A DNA stretch of 34,458 nt, taken from contig NZ_JAFLVR010000023.1 in NCBI RefSeq assembly GCF_017315985.1, forward strand, positions 1 to 34,458, in the 5' to 3' direction. Positions within the stretch are counted from its first letter, which is position 1. Each line of letters starts with the position of its first letter. Both the position numbers and the translations under genes were made by a program. This document shows, one piece after another, positions 9,431-18,952 of the stretch. The notes under the pieces are model-generated. The model saw only the letters and a list, made by a program, of their open reading frames with translations, was not told the origin of the DNA and did no database searches. This DNA comes from Candidatus Enterococcus murrayae (lineage in GTDB: Bacteria > Bacillota > Bacilli > Lactobacillales > Enterococcaceae).

Positions 9431-12400
9431 CTATTTTTCTTTTACTTCAATCAATAAATCGCCAGAAGAAATACTTTCACCTTCTTCAACGTATAGATGA
9501 GAAACTTTTCCAGCAAAACGAGCATCGATGGATGTTTCCATCTTCATCGCCTCAGTAATCAGTAGCGGTTGTCCTTTTTCAACATGATCACCTTTTTCGA
9601 CTAGGACTTTCAATACCGAACCGGTCATTGTTGCTCCGATTTGTTCACGATTTGTTGGTTCAACCTTGCGCTTAGTTTGAACGGCACTCTTGATAGAAGC
9701 GTCTTTTACAACGACTTCACGACGTTGCCCATTCAAGTTGAAGAATAATGTCCGGTTTCCTTCGACATCAGCTTCACCAATCTCATCCAATCGAATAATC
9801 AAAGTCTTACCTTTTTCAATTTGGACGTTAATTGTTTCACCAAGACGCATACCACTAAAGAAGGTCGGCGTATCCAACAACGTAACATCTGCAAACTGAC
9901 CATATGATTTTTGATAATCCAAGAATACTTGCGGATACATCAAATAGCTTAAAACATCTGTTTTACTTGGTTCAAAGCCAATCAATTCCTGCAATTCTTC
10001 CTTTACCTTTTCAAATTTAACAGGCTCAGCAAATTTGCCTGGGCGCTCTTGCATGGCCGGACGTCCTTGTAAGATAATCTGTTGCAGTTTTTCTGGGAAT
10101 CCGCCAACTGGCTGGCCTAACTCACCTTGGAAAAAGCTGATGACAGAATCAGGAAAGCTTAATTCATTCCCATGATCATAGATATCTTCTTCAGTTAATT
10201 CATTTTGCACCATGAACAGTGCCATATCCCCTACCACTTTAGAAGATGGTGTAACCTTTACGATATCTCCAAACATCAGATTGACAGTTTGATACATTTC
10301 CTTAATTTCATCCCATTTTTCACCCAATCCAACAGCTTTGGCCTGTTGCTGCAGATTTGAATACTGTCCTCCAGGCATCTCGTGTTTATAAACCTCTGTT
10401 TGAGCTGCCATGATACCATTCTCAAAGCTTGAATAATATGGTCGAACATCTTCCCAATAATGGTTTAACTGACGAACATTCTTCAAATTCAAGTCAGGCG
10501 CGCGATCGCCGTATTGAAGAGCATAGTACAAGCTACTCATGCTCGGTTGACTCGTCGCACCACTCATTGCACTCGTTGCGACGTCTACAATGTCAACACC
10601 TGCTTTAACAGCAGCAGACAGAGTAATAATCCCATTTCCAGCAGTATCATGTGTATGCAAATGAATCGGAAGATCTGTTGTTTCTTTCAGCTCACTGATT
10701 AAATGGAAGGCAGCTTGAGGTTTCAAAAGCCCAGCCATATCCTTGATCGCTATCACATGGGCTCCCAGAGCTTCCAATTCTTTCGCCATATCTTTATAGT
10801 ATTGAACATTATATTTAGTCCGGCTTGAATCTAAGATATCGCCTGTATAGCAAATCGCTGCTTCAGCAACCTTTCCTGCGTCGCGAACATACTGAATACT
10901 TTTTTCCATTTGTGGCAGCCAGTTCAGACTATCAAAAATTCGAAAGACGTCGATACCATGGTAAGCCGCTTCTTTAATAAATTCTTCCAGTACATTATCT
11001 GGATAATTTGAATAACCAACTGCGTTCGAACCGCGGAAAAGCATTTGCAATAAAGTGTTTGGCATGGCTTTTCGTATTAATTTTAGTCGTTTCCAAGGAT
11101 CTTCAGTCAAGAAACGGTATGCCACATCAAATGTAGCACCGCCCCACATCTCGCTTGAGAATAACTCAGGAATTCCTTCACCTGTTGCTTGGGCAACATT
11201 TAACAAATCATGTGTCCTAACTCGTGTAGCCAATAAGCTTTGATGAGCATCACGGAAGGTCGTGTCAGTCAATAGAACTGAATCTTGTTTTTTAATCCAC
11301 TCTGTTACTGCTTCAGGCCCTTCTTTATCCAAAATATTTTTAGCTGTAACTAATTCTCTTTTTTCGATTTTTGGTGCTCGAGGTGTTTCAAAATAACGTT
11401 TCTCTTGTTTTTCTATTCCTGGAAAGCCATTTACAGTAATCTCTGAAATGTAACGCATAGTTTTATTACCGCGATCCCTAACACGTGGGAATTCAAACAG
11501 CTCAGGTGTATTATCAATAAATGTCGTTTTTGCTTCTCCACTTTGAAAAACAGGATGACTGATTACATTATGCATGAAAGGAATATTGGTTTTAACACCG
11601 CGAATACGGAATTCAATCAGGCAACGTTGCATTTTTTCAATTGCTTGATCAAAATTCAACGCATGAGTACATACCTTTACTAGTAATGAGTCGAAATATG
11701 GTGTAACAGTCGCTCCAGCATAAGCATTTCCTACATCTAAACGTACACCAAAACCACCTGGTGAACGGTACGTGTCGATTTTCCCTGTATCCGGCATAAA
11801 ACCATTCAACGGATCTTCTGTTGTCACCCGACATTGAATAGCTGCTCCTGACATTTGAACGTCTTCTTGCTTTGGCAACCCGATTTCTTTATGCAAATCT
11901 TTTCCTTGTGCAATCATTAATTGTGAAGTAACGATATCCACACCAGTAATCAGCTCAGTAATCGTATGTTCTACTTGAACTCGAGGATTAACTTCGATGA
12001 AATAAAAATTATCTCCTTCAACTAAGAATTCCACTGTTCCAGCATTAACATAACCAACATGTTTCATTAGCTGAACAGCCGCTTGGCAGATTTTTTCTCG
12101 CTGTTCATCATTTAAGGAAATACACGGCGCCACTTCCACAACTTTTTGATGACGACGTTGAACAGAACAGTCGCGTTCATAGAGATGCAACACGTTTCCA
12201 TGACTATCTCCCAAAATTTGAACTTCAATGTGCTTTGGATTGGCAACATATTTTTCAACATAGATTTCGTCATTACCAAAGGCGGCTTTCGCTTCACTCT
12301 TGGCACGATCATAACCTTCACGTGCTTCTTTTTCATCATGAGCAACACGCATACCACGACCGCCACCACCTAAAGCCGCTTTAATCATGATAGGATAACC

Positions 12401-12853
12401 GTGCGATTCAGCAAAAGCCAAAACAACATCGATTGTATCAACTGGACCATCTGAACCAGGGATTGACGGAATCCCAGCTTCTAAGGCGGCTGTTTTGGCT
12501 TTGATCTTATCGCCGAAAATATCTAAGTGATGCAATTCAGGACCAACAAAAATAAGCCCTTCCTCACGACAGCGTTTCGCGAATTCTAAATTTTCAGAAA
12601 GGAAGCCATAGCCTGGATGAATCGCATCCACCTTTGCTTCTTTCGCCACGCGGATAATGTCTTCAATATCTAGATACGCATCGATCGGTTTTTTCCCTTT
12701 TCCGACTAAATACGCTTCATCTGATTTAAAGCGATGAACCGAATATTGATCTTCCTCCGCGAAGATCGCCACTGTTTTAATGTTTAACTCACTACACGCG
12801 CGAAACACCCGTGTTGCAATTTCACCTCTATTTGCTACCAATACCTTTTTCAT
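9431..12853 (-). CDS. pyc: Pyruvate carboxylase
   Basis: This 1140-residue single-chain biotin enzyme makes oxaloacetate from pyruvate, bicarbonate and ATP, feeding aspartate and other C4 products. Domain order is visible. The N-terminal biotin carboxylase/ATP-grasp domain (about 1-450) has MKKVLVANRGEIA, GGGGRGMR and EVNPRVQVEHT. The carboxyltransferase TIM barrel (about 525-800) has LTDTTFRDAHQSLLATR, the allosteric/PYC_OADA region follows, and a biotinyl domain ends the chain with EAMKM. The biotinylated Lys is residue 1104. Length is normal and there are no breaks. The ATG at 12853 was chosen for its caggag site 8 bases upstream; a GTG at 12862 would overlap that site. It follows ftsW by 5 bases. 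Confidence 0.97.
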   Translation of the reverse strand: MKKVLVANRGEIATRVFRACSELNIKTVAIFAEEDQYSVHRFKSDEAYLVGKGKKPIDAYLDIEDIIRVAKEAKVDAIHPGYGFLSENLEFAKRCREEGLIFVGPELHHLDIFGDKIKAKTAALEAGIPSIPGSDGPVDTIDVVLAFAESHGYPIMIKAALGGGGRGMRVAHDEKEAREGYDRAKSEAKAAFGNDEIYVEKYVANPKHIEVQILGDSHGNVLHLYERDCSVQRRHQKVVEVAPCISLNDEQREKICQAAVQLMKHVGYVNAGTVEFLVEGDNFYFIEVNPRVQVEHTITELITGVDIVTSQLMIAQGKDLHKEIGLPKQEDVQMSGAAIQCRVTTEDPLNGFMPDTGKIDTYRSPGGFGVRLDVGNAYAGATVTPYFDSLLVKVCTHALNFDQAIEKMQRCLIEFRIRGVKTNIPFMHNVISHPVFQSGEAKTTFIDNTPELFEFPRVRDRGNKTMRYISEITVNGFPGIEKQEKRYFETPRAPKIEKRELVTAKNILDKEGPEAVTEWIKKQDSVLLTDTTFRDAHQSLLATRVRTHDLLNVAQATGEGIPELFSSEMWGGATFDVAYRFLTEDPWKRLKLIRKAMPNTLLQMLFRGSNAVGYSNYPDNVLEEFIKEAAYHGIDVFRIFDSLNWLPQMEKSIQYVRDAGKVAEAAICYTGDILDSSRTKYNVQYYKDMAKELEALGAHVIAIKDMAGLLKPQAAFHLISELKETTDLPIHLHTHDTAGNGIITLSAAVKAGVDIVDVATSAMSGATSQPSMSSLYYALQYGDRAPDLNLKNVRQLNHYWEDVRPYYSSFENGIMAAQTEVYKHEMPGGQYSNLQQQAKAVGLGEKWDEIKEMYQTVNLMFGDIVKVTPSSKVVGDMALFMVQNELTEEDIYDHGNELSFPDSVISFFQGELGQPVGGFPEKLQQIILQGRPAMQERPGKFAEPVKFEKVKEELQELIGFEPSKTDVLSYLMYPQVFLDYQKSYGQFADVTLLDTPTFFSGMRLGETINVQIEKGKTLIIRLDEIGEADVEGNRTLFFNLNGQRREVVVKDASIKSAVQTKRKVEPTNREQIGATMTGSVLKVLVEKGDHVEKGQPLLITEAMKMETSIDARFAGKVSHLYVEEGESISSGDLLIEVKEK

Positions 12854-12858
12854 GCACT

Positions 12859-14049
12859 TCACTCCTGACTTTTTAAGTATTCATACTCGATCGCAAGTTT
12901 CGTCCGCTTTTCATCTGCACTGATATTCAGCGCAAATGCAACACCCACTGACAATACAAGTAAGCTGTTTCCTCCTTGACTCAAAAATGGGAACGTGATC
13001 CCAGTCAATGGAATAATTCCTAAAATACCACCAAGATTAATAAAAACTTGTAATAACAACAAACTTCCAATTCCGATACAAATCAATGAATTGAAAGGCT
13101 TCTTCGAACGAATCCCAACCAAGTAGATTCGTGCGATTAAAAAAATTAAAATTGCTAATATAACCAAAGCACCGATCAAACCGACTTCTTCTATTACGAT
13201 AGAAAAAATAAAGTCCGTATGAGCTTCACTTAAAAAACCTTTTTTTTCAATGCTGTTCCCTAATCCACGCCCAAACCAGCCGCCGTTGAACATTGCATAA
13301 TAGCCATTGACCATTTGATGTCCCGTGTCTAATTCATATTTAAATGGATCTTTGAAGCTTTCAAATCGACTGAAAATATATGCTAATTTCTTTGGAAAAA
13401 TAGCTTTACCAAAATGTGTCAAGAATTCAATAACAAGAAAACTTCCGACAACACCGATTCCTCCAACGATTAAACTGTAAATCCAGTTAACTCCGCTAGC
13501 CAATAGCAAAATCAATGCTAATAATGTAATAATCGCCGCATTCCCCATATCAGGTTGTACCGCTACTAAAAAGATCATAGCAAAAACTAGCATTAATGGA
13601 CGTTTCATGTCGGTAACAAAATTATCTTGGATCGTCTCTTGACGTTTTGATAGTATATAGGACAAGTACCAAACAACCATGATTTTTAAATATTCTGCTG
13701 GCTGCATCGTAAAACCAGCAATATCGATCCACCCTTTAGCACCATTACGTTCAGTACCAAAAAACAATACAATAATCAATAGAATAAAAATCACATATGT
13801 CACAAAAATGATCAGCTGCTGGCTTTTTAAGACATCTGTCTTCATTTTATACATCAAACTAATTACGATCAAACTTAAAACCCAAAAGACCCCTTGGTTC
13901 ATTACTAAGCCTGTTGGGTTCGCATTATTTGTGATCAATAAATAGGAAGTTGAACTGTATACAAATATCAAACCAATCACAGTCAAAATCAAATATGGAA
14001 TCAAAATACTATAATCTAAAAAATGACGTTTCTTTATTTTCGTGGGCAA
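12859..14049 (-). CDS. ftsW: Peptidoglycan polymerase FtsW (SEDS family)
   Basis: The 396-residue SEDS glycosyltransferase polymerises septal peptidoglycan together with a class B penicillin-binding protein. About ten membrane segments are visible. SEDS signatures include GAKGWIDIAGFTMQPAEYLKI (about 100-120), QPDMGNAA (about 165-172), the extracellular loop GHQMVNGYYAM followed by GGWFGRGLGNS, and FPFLSQGGNSLL near the C-terminus. The start is TTG at 14049, with gggagg 7 bases upstream. It sits two bases after ylaN and just before pyc, the ylaN-ftsW-pyc order also known in Bacillus. RodA is the main alternative, but the neighbours favour FtsW. Confidence 0.9.
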   Translation of the reverse strand: MPTKIKKRHFLDYSILIPYLILTVIGLIFVYSSTSYLLITNNANPTGLVMNQGVFWVLSLIVISLMYKMKTDVLKSQQLIIFVTYVIFILLIIVLFFGTERNGAKGWIDIAGFTMQPAEYLKIMVVWYLSYILSKRQETIQDNFVTDMKRPLMLVFAMIFLVAVQPDMGNAAIITLLALILLLASGVNWIYSLIVGGIGVVGSFLVIEFLTHFGKAIFPKKLAYIFSRFESFKDPFKYELDTGHQMVNGYYAMFNGGWFGRGLGNSIEKKGFLSEAHTDFIFSIVIEEVGLIGALVILAILIFLIARIYLVGIRSKKPFNSLICIGIGSLLLLQVFINLGGILGIIPLTGITFPFLSQGGNSLLVLSVGVAFALNISADEKRTKLAIEYEYLKSQE

Positions 14050-14051
14050 GG

Positions 14052-14354
14052 TTAAGCCTCCCAGCCGGCATCCGTCATATCCTGACGAGTTTCGTACAAT
14101 TCCGTATATAAACGATTTAACTCAGCTTCCAAATCACTAAGCATTTGCTGTCCTTCTCCTCGCTTCAAGATACCTACCTTTTCAGCAAAGAACACTTGGC
14201 GTGAGAAGCCATACATTTGTGTATCAACGACTTCCTCAAAAGCTTTGCATTGAGAGATACATAAACTATTTGTTTGATTACGAATCAACAGCTTGATCCG
14301 ATCTGCATCTTCTTGCAACACTTTAATGGCAAAATCAGAAGAAATATTTTCCAT
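14052..14354 (-). CDS. ylaN: YlaN family protein
   Basis: The 100-residue helical protein matches YlaN (DUF1507), including ENISSDFAIKVLQEDADRIKLLI at the N-terminus and the CISQCKAFEEVVDTQMYGFS core. In B. subtilis and S. aureus, YlaN is reported as an iron-linked protein that interacts with Fur and is needed when iron is scarce. The two cysteines at 32 and 36 are seen here. The ATG at 14354 has ataggagggaagcaaa ahead of it and an extended -10 promoter about 30 bases upstream. It is the first gene of ylaN-ftsW-pyc, with only two bases between its stop and the ftsW start codon. Confidence 0.9.
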   Translation of the reverse strand: MENISSDFAIKVLQEDADRIKLLIRNQTNSLCISQCKAFEEVVDTQMYGFSRQVFFAEKVGILKRGEGQQMLSDLEAELNRLYTELYETRQDMTDAGWEA

Positions 14355-14382
14355 TTTGCTTCCCTCCTATCTTGATTTCAAC

Positions 14383-14391
14383 ATTATAACA
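14383..14391 (-). promoter_or_regulatory. Extended -10 promoter of ylaN-ftsW-pyc
   Basis: The minus strand reads TGTTATAAT, a perfect -10 hexamer (14383-14388) with the TGn extension. The -35 region is T-rich with no good hexamer, as is common for extended -10 promoters. Transcription would begin about 20 bases before the ylaN ATG. Confidence 0.7.
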
Positions 14392-14402
14392 TAGAAAAAA
14401 TT

Positions 14403-14459
14403 TAAAAAGGGAAAAAATCCGTGAGACTAAGCTTTTTCTAAACTCTTTGTTCGGATTTT
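14403..14459 (-). terminator. Candidate terminator upstream of the ylaN promoter
   Basis: The arms aaaatccg (14414-14421) and cggatttt (14452-14459) pair perfectly around a 30-base loop that can itself partly fold (gagactaag against ctaaactc). On the minus strand the stem is followed by TTTTTTCCCTTTTT. It would end transcription arriving from the two unknown genes upstream. The long loop lowers confidence. Confidence 0.5.
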
Positions 14460-14540
14460 GACTTTTACACAGCTTGGAGAATATTACAAAGAGATTACAA
14501 TGCAAAAACTTTATATAAAAACGCGAAAAATCAATTCTTT

Positions 14541-14783
14541 TTACGATTCTCGTCGTGAAACAAATGCATAATATGAAACATAATGGTTTTCGGCACCTTC
14601 ATACAAGACATCGGAAAAATCAGCGATTAAAGGCTGTTTGAAATGGATAAGCTCTAGCCTTTATCTCATTAGCCGCACATTTTGTCCACAACAAATAGCC
14701 TGCGGATCCAGCAGGCTAAAAATTTGATTCAGTTTGTTTAATCCAGCAATACAGTGAATATCTGTCTCATACCAACGTTGGAT
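14541..14783 (-). pseudogene. Interrupted reading frame, possible gene remnant
   Basis: The gap 14460-14808 has no intact gene, but one minus-strand frame looks protein-like across 80 codons with a single in-frame TAA at 14661-14663. The upstream half includes DPQAICCGQNVRL, which resembles the end of a LysM repeat (…IxxGQxLxL). The downstream half ends in ENHYVSYYAFVSRRES and a stop. There is no start codon with a binding site. It could be a decayed gene or chance. The gap also holds two hairpins without U tracts: 14695-14718 (tagcctgc/gcaggcta) and 14764-14796 (gtctcat/atgagac). Confidence 0.3.
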
Positions 14784-14808
14784 TTATCGATGAGACAAAA
14801 ACAGCTGC

Positions 14809-15438
14809 TTACTCTCGTTTCCGGATACGATCGAGTAATCGTTTTCGTTTCCTTTTAACATTTTCTGGCGGTGATTGGACAATCACCGGAGGAGACTCTT
14901 CTTCGTCGATTCTCTCGGTCAAAACCAGTTTTGCCGGACTTGTCTTATTCTCGATCCGTATATCTTCTAGTCGAGCATCAGCCGGCATACAGGCGCTAAT
15001 AATTATCATTGCCTGACTTTCCGTTAATTCACTTGGATTAATCCCCTCTGGCAATCCAATCGTTTGGATCAGAATACCCGGTTCCGGTTTTTCTTCTATG
15101 ATCACTAGATCCTCTGGTATATTGATCTTATTTAATTCCTCCGCAGTTTTTTCTACTTGCAATAGTGCTTCTTCTTTGCTTAGTTGAGCATCTAATACTG
15201 GTGCTTCTTCATCAGCTTCTATATCAAAGATTGGACTTTCGATTTCTTCGATAATTGTTGCATGCTTCAATTTCTTATATAAATCTACGCCATCTTTTTC
15301 AAATAGATTCAACAGCGTGAATTTCTCTAAAGTTGCTTTAAGTTCTGTGGCAGATTTACGCATACTAAAATTCTTCAAGCGCAAATGCTGCTCTTTTCCA
15401 TTACTATTCTCAAATTCTACGTCTAATACTGTCGTCAT
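14809..15438 (-). CDS. Uncharacterised protein with DUF2922-like N-terminus
   Basis: The 209-residue acidic protein is not one I can assign a function. Residues 1-65 (MTTVLDVEFENSNGKEQHL..., then LFEKDGVDLYKKLKHATIIEE) resemble the small DUF2922 family in pattern and length. The middle (about 85-170) is a second, acidic region with KINIPEDLVIIEEKPEPG and IGLPEGINPSELTESQAM. The last 25 residues are strongly basic (KRKRKRLLDRIRKRE) and could bind nucleic acid or membrane. There is no signal peptide or membrane segment. The ATG at 15438 has gaagggatt upstream. It follows the 127-residue gene by 50 bases and probably shares its transcript. The pair sits between ylaN and typA. Confidence 0.7.
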   Translation of the reverse strand: MTTVLDVEFENSNGKEQHLRLKNFSMRKSATELKATLEKFTLLNLFEKDGVDLYKKLKHATIIEEIESPIFDIEADEEAPVLDAQLSKEEALLQVEKTAEELNKINIPEDLVIIEEKPEPGILIQTIGLPEGINPSELTESQAMIIISACMPADARLEDIRIENKTSPAKLVLTERIDEEESPPVIVQSPPENVKRKRKRLLDRIRKRE

Positions 15439-15488
15439 TTTTTTAATCCCTTCGTTTAATTTTCTTCCTGCTCTTTATTTTTCCTTAT

Positions 15489-15872
15489 TCATGAACCGAC
15501 TAATCCTGCTAGAGGTTCTTTGATAAATTGCGTAAATAATGTTTTCAGCTTTTCAGCGATATACGTTTTCGCCGGAAATAATTTGATTAGCAGCACACGC
15601 CACTCCTTCTTATCAAAATACTCCTCAAAGAATATATAAAAGCGACGCAGGGTCGCATTGGATTTGGTTTTCATAAAAATATAATGCACTAAATCGGCTA
15701 ACATAAATGAAAAATCTGCCAAGCCTAATTCTTCTCTTACTTGAAGCGCTACCAAAAGTCTGATCGCGCTGTCACTGTCATTCGTTTCGTTATAGAAATT
15801 GCTGATGCGTTTTTCTAATGTTTTACGCTTTAACGAAAAAATCTGCTTACAGCTTAAGCCATATTCATCCAT
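15489..15872 (-). CDS. Uncharacterised small helical protein
   Basis: The 127-residue product is not recognised. It is soluble, basic and predicted mostly helical, with aromatic-rich central helices (FSFMLADLVHYIFMKT, RRFYIFFEEYF) and no signal peptide or known motif. The ATG at 15872 has aaaggaggagtttta ahead of it, a strong binding site, which supports a real gene. It is the first of a two-gene unit with the DUF2922-like gene 50 bases downstream. No clear promoter hexamers are visible upstream; TAGAAT at about 15895-15900 is a possible -10. Confidence 0.65.
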   Translation of the reverse strand: MDEYGLSCKQIFSLKRKTLEKRISNFYNETNDSDSAIRLLVALQVREELGLADFSFMLADLVHYIFMKTKSNATLRRFYIFFEEYFDKKEWRVLLIKLFPAKTYIAEKLKTLFTQFIKEPLAGLVGS

Positions 15873-16145
15873 TAAAACTCCTCCTTTTCCATTTAATTCT
15901 ATTTATTCAAAGTGCATGTTATCAGTCACACAAAACAGCAGTCTTATCCTCAATCACGCAATCAAGCACCGATCCCTCATCAACCCAAATCAAACATAAA
16001 CGATAATTCTCAAAAATTCTAATCCAATTTTTTAAAAATAATTTTAGAATAAGAGTTGTTCTTTGCTAATAACAGCTAATTAAAGATAAAATAATTATTT
16101 CACCTTGTTATAAGCAATTTGGTGGTTGACAAAATTTTTCCACAA
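15873..16145. other. AT-rich intergenic region
   Basis: Between the typA terminator and the 127-residue gene I see no gene. The stretch holds a loose inverted repeat (attctaa near 16017 against ttagaat near 16043). On the minus strand TTGTCA (near 16127) has no well-spaced -10, and on the plus strand TTGACA (near 16127) likewise has none. Confidence 0.4.
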
Positions 16146-16176
16146 AAAGAGACCGCATAGATTCATGCGATCTCTT
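16141..16176 (-). terminator. Intrinsic terminator after typA
   Basis: The arms agagaccgcat and atgcgatctct form an 11-bp stem with one wobble pair and a short loop. On the minus strand it is followed by TTTTTGTGG. It starts 10 bases after the typA stop. Confidence 0.8.
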
Positions 16177-16185
16177 AAATAGTCT

Positions 16186-18027
16186 TTATTCAGCAGCAAC
16201 TTTGCGTTTCTTCGCTGCTTTTTCACGTTCTGCTTTGTTTAGAATTTGTTTACGTAGACGAATGCTTTCTGGTGTTACTTCACAGTATTCATCGTCATTC
16301 AGGAATTCTAATGATTCTTCTAGCGTTAAGATACGTGGCTTTTTGATGACTGACGTTTGGTCTTTGTTAGCTGAACGAACGTTTGTCATTTGCTTAGCTT
16401 TGGTAATGTTAACACCTAGGTCTTTGTCACGGCTGTTTTCGCCGACGATCATTCCTTCGTAAACTTCAGTAGTTGGTTCAACAAAGACAGTTCCCCGTTC
16501 CTCAACACTCATAATGGAGTACATAGTTGCTTTTCCAGTATCAACAGAAACTAATGCCCCGTTACGACGTCCGCCGATCACGCCTTGGATCATTGGTAAA
16601 TATTGATCAAAGGTGTGGTTCATGATTCCGTAACCTCGAGTCATTGATAAGAATTCAGTAGTGAATCCGATCAAACCACGCGCTGGTGCTAAGAAAACCA
16701 GACGTATTTGTCCGTTACCAGAGTGAATCATGTCTTGCATTTCGGCTTTACGTTGACCTAATGCTTCGATCACGCTACCCATATATTCTTCTGGTGTATC
16801 GATTTGTACACGTTCGAATGGTTCGCATTTTACACCATCAACAACACGTTCGATAACTTCTGGGCGAGAAACTTGTAATTCGTAGCCTTCACGACGCATG
16901 TTTTCAATCAAAATCGATAAATGTAATTCCCCACGACCAGAAACCGTCCAAGCGTCAGGTGAATCTGTGTTTTCAACGCGTAATGACACATCTGTGTGCA
17001 ATTCTGACATCAATCGTTCTTCAATTTTACGTGAAGTCACGTATTTACCTTCACGACCAGCAAATGGTGAATTATTCACTAGGAACGTCATTTGCAAAGT
17101 AGGTTCGTCGATGTGTAGGATCGGTAGAGCTTCTTGATGGTCCACTGGTGTAACAGTTTCCCCAACAAAGATATCCTCCATCCCAGAAACAGCGATCAAA
17201 TCACCTGCTTTTGCTTCTTCAACTTCCAAACGCTGCAAGCCGAAGAAACCAAAGATTTTTGTTACACGGAAGTTTTTAATCGAACCGTCAAGCTTCATTA
17301 AAGATACTTGGTCGCCGACCTTCATTTTTCCGCGGAAGATACGGCCGATACCGATACGTCCTACGTAGTCATTGTAATCTAATAAAGAAACTTGGAATTG
17401 CAAAGGCTCGTCGCTATTATCAACAGGAGCTGGAATTTTTTCAATAATCGTATCAAAAACAGGAGCCATCGTTGATTCTTGTTCTGCAGGATCATCTGAT
17501 AAGCTAGATGTTCCATTGATTGCTGACGCGTATATCACTGGGAAGTCCAACTGATCGTCATCTGCTCCTAATTCAATAAAGAGTTCTAAAACTTCATCTA
17601 CGACTTCTTCTGGACGTGCAGAAGGTTTGTCGATTTTATTTACGACTACGATCGGTGTTAAATGTTGTTCTAACGCTTTCTTCAATACGAAACGCGTTTG
17701 TGGCATCGTACCTTCATAAGCATCTACGACTAACAATACACCATCAACCATTTTCATGATTCGTTCCACTTCACCACCAAAATCGGCGTGTCCTGGAGTG
17801 TCCATGATGTTGATTTTGTAGTCTTTATAGTTAACAGCGGTATTTTTCGCTAAGATCGTGATTCCACGTTCTTTTTCAATTGCATTTGAATCCATCGCAC
17901 GCTCTTGCAGGCTTACGTGGCTGTCAAGGGTATCGGATTGTTTCAGCATTTCATCAACTAGTGTTGTTTTACCATGGTCGACGTGGGCAATAATGGCCAC
18001 GTTGCGGATATCTTCTCTGTAATTCAA
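16186..18027 (-). CDS. typA: Ribosome-associated GTPase TypA/BipA
   Basis: The 613-residue translational GTPase is related to EF-G and LepA, binds the ribosome and supports growth under stress and cold. GTPase motifs are AHVDHGKT (14-21), RGITI (54-58), DTPGH (76-80) and NKID (130-133). Domains II, III and V and the TypA-specific C-terminal domain follow, ending in a Lys/Ala-rich tail. The start was set at TTG 18027 ([15 protein letters not shown]...) because ggag lies 9 bases upstream and the length then fits the family. A longer frame to 18063 would include the binding site itself. An extended -10 promoter lies about 50 bases upstream. Confidence 0.95.
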   Translation of the reverse strand: MNYREDIRNVAIIAHVDHGKTTLVDEMLKQSDTLDSHVSLQERAMDSNAIEKERGITILAKNTAVNYKDYKINIMDTPGHADFGGEVERIMKMVDGVLLVVDAYEGTMPQTRFVLKKALEQHLTPIVVVNKIDKPSARPEEVVDEVLELFIELGADDDQLDFPVIYASAINGTSSLSDDPAEQESTMAPVFDTIIEKIPAPVDNSDEPLQFQVSLLDYNDYVGRIGIGRIFRGKMKVGDQVSLMKLDGSIKNFRVTKIFGFFGLQRLEVEEAKAGDLIAVSGMEDIFVGETVTPVDHQEALPILHIDEPTLQMTFLVNNSPFAGREGKYVTSRKIEERLMSELHTDVSLRVENTDSPDAWTVSGRGELHLSILIENMRREGYELQVSRPEVIERVVDGVKCEPFERVQIDTPEEYMGSVIEALGQRKAEMQDMIHSGNGQIRLVFLAPARGLIGFTTEFLSMTRGYGIMNHTFDQYLPMIQGVIGGRRNGALVSVDTGKATMYSIMSVEERGTVFVEPTTEVYEGMIVGENSRDKDLGVNITKAKQMTNVRSANKDQTSVIKKPRILTLEESLEFLNDDEYCEVTPESIRLRKQILNKAEREKAAKKRKVAAE

Positions 18028-18073
18028 TTTTAATTGCTCCTTTTCTTGTAACGCGAGACTCACTCGATTGACA

Positions 18074-18082
18074 ATTATAACA
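18074..18082 (-). promoter_or_regulatory. Extended -10 promoter of typA
   Basis: The minus strand reads TGTTATAAT, a perfect -10 with TGn extension, the same element as at ylaN. No good -35 is seen. It leaves a leader of about 40 bases before the TTG start. Confidence 0.7.
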
Positions 18083-18138
18083 GAAAATCAGTAAGAGTGT
18101 TAGTAAAACATTTTCATTTTTTCAGAAAAAGTAGTTTC

Positions 18139-18903
18139 TTAAAGATTCTCTTTATCAAACGCTTGAATATCAGCCATCGCAGCCTGCGTTGCGCCAATGA
18201 AAAACTCCCGTCCTCGGAAGCTTAACGGCTGCTGATTTTTGCCGATAACAGTCATTCCTAACTGTTCCATCATAATCATGCCAGCAGCGTAATCCCATGG
18301 ACTCAGCATACTGACATAGCCAATTTGCGTCCCCTTGATGATAGCGATAAAATCCAGTCCGGCACAGCCTAATACCCGGATACCCATCGATGTCTGACCA
18401 ATTTCTTGAGCATGATACAAATTTTTGCGATAAAGGGCAGCGTTCATACCAATTAAGCCTTCACTTAACGATTGATTTGCAGGAGCCGCAAGTTCTTCCT
18501 TGTTAAGGAAGACTTTTCCGACTTTAGGTCCGCCCCAGAAAAGCTCATCTTGCATCACATCATAAATAAACCCTAGTTGGCCTACGCCCTCTTCATAGAC
18601 AGCGATCATGATACAAAAATTTTCTTGCTGCATTACAAAATTCAACGTCCCGTCAATCGGATCAATGACAAAAACACGCCCTTTATCGATTGGAGTCTGG
18701 TCCTGTCCATTTTCTTCGCCTAAAATCAATGCATCTGGATCATAAGCATTGATTTTTCCGACGATAAAGTCTTGGACCTCTTTGTCCACGTTCGTCACTA
18801 AATCCGTCCGTCCGTTTTTCTGATCGACCTTCAGCGCATCTCCTAGTCCTGATTTGATTCTCTCAGCCGCCTCATAGATCCAGCCAATAATTTCTTTTTC
18901 CAT
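18139..18903 (-). CDS. suhB: Inositol monophosphatase family protein
   Basis: The 254-residue Mg2+-dependent phosphatase belongs to the IMPase superfamily. Metal-binding motifs are GEENG (62-66), DPIDGTLNF (81-89) and SPWDYAAG (201-208, D204), all intact. Substrate cannot be told from sequence: inositol-1-phosphate, NADP or other small phosphomonoesters are possible, so the symbol is by family only. The ATG at 18903 has taggagagattagg upstream. It follows the UPF0223 gene by about 50 bases and precedes typA, as in other enterococci and bacilli. Confidence 0.85.
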   Translation of the reverse strand: MEKEIIGWIYEAAERIKSGLGDALKVDQKNGRTDLVTNVDKEVQDFIVGKINAYDPDALILGEENGQDQTPIDKGRVFVIDPIDGTLNFVMQQENFCIMIAVYEEGVGQLGFIYDVMQDELFWGGPKVGKVFLNKEELAAPANQSLSEGLIGMNAALYRKNLYHAQEIGQTSMGIRVLGCAGLDFIAIIKGTQIGYVSMLSPWDYAAGMIMMEQLGMTVIGKNQQPLSFRGREFFIGATQAAMADIQAFDKENL

Positions 18904-18952
18904 CCTAATCTCTCCTAATAAGTCTGATTCTTCTTACCAATAGCTAATAAAT

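Noticed and set aside
14695-14718. Hairpin tagcctgc/gcaggcta as terminator
   Set aside because: The stem is good, but neither side carries a proper T tract; it also falls inside the interrupted reading frame.
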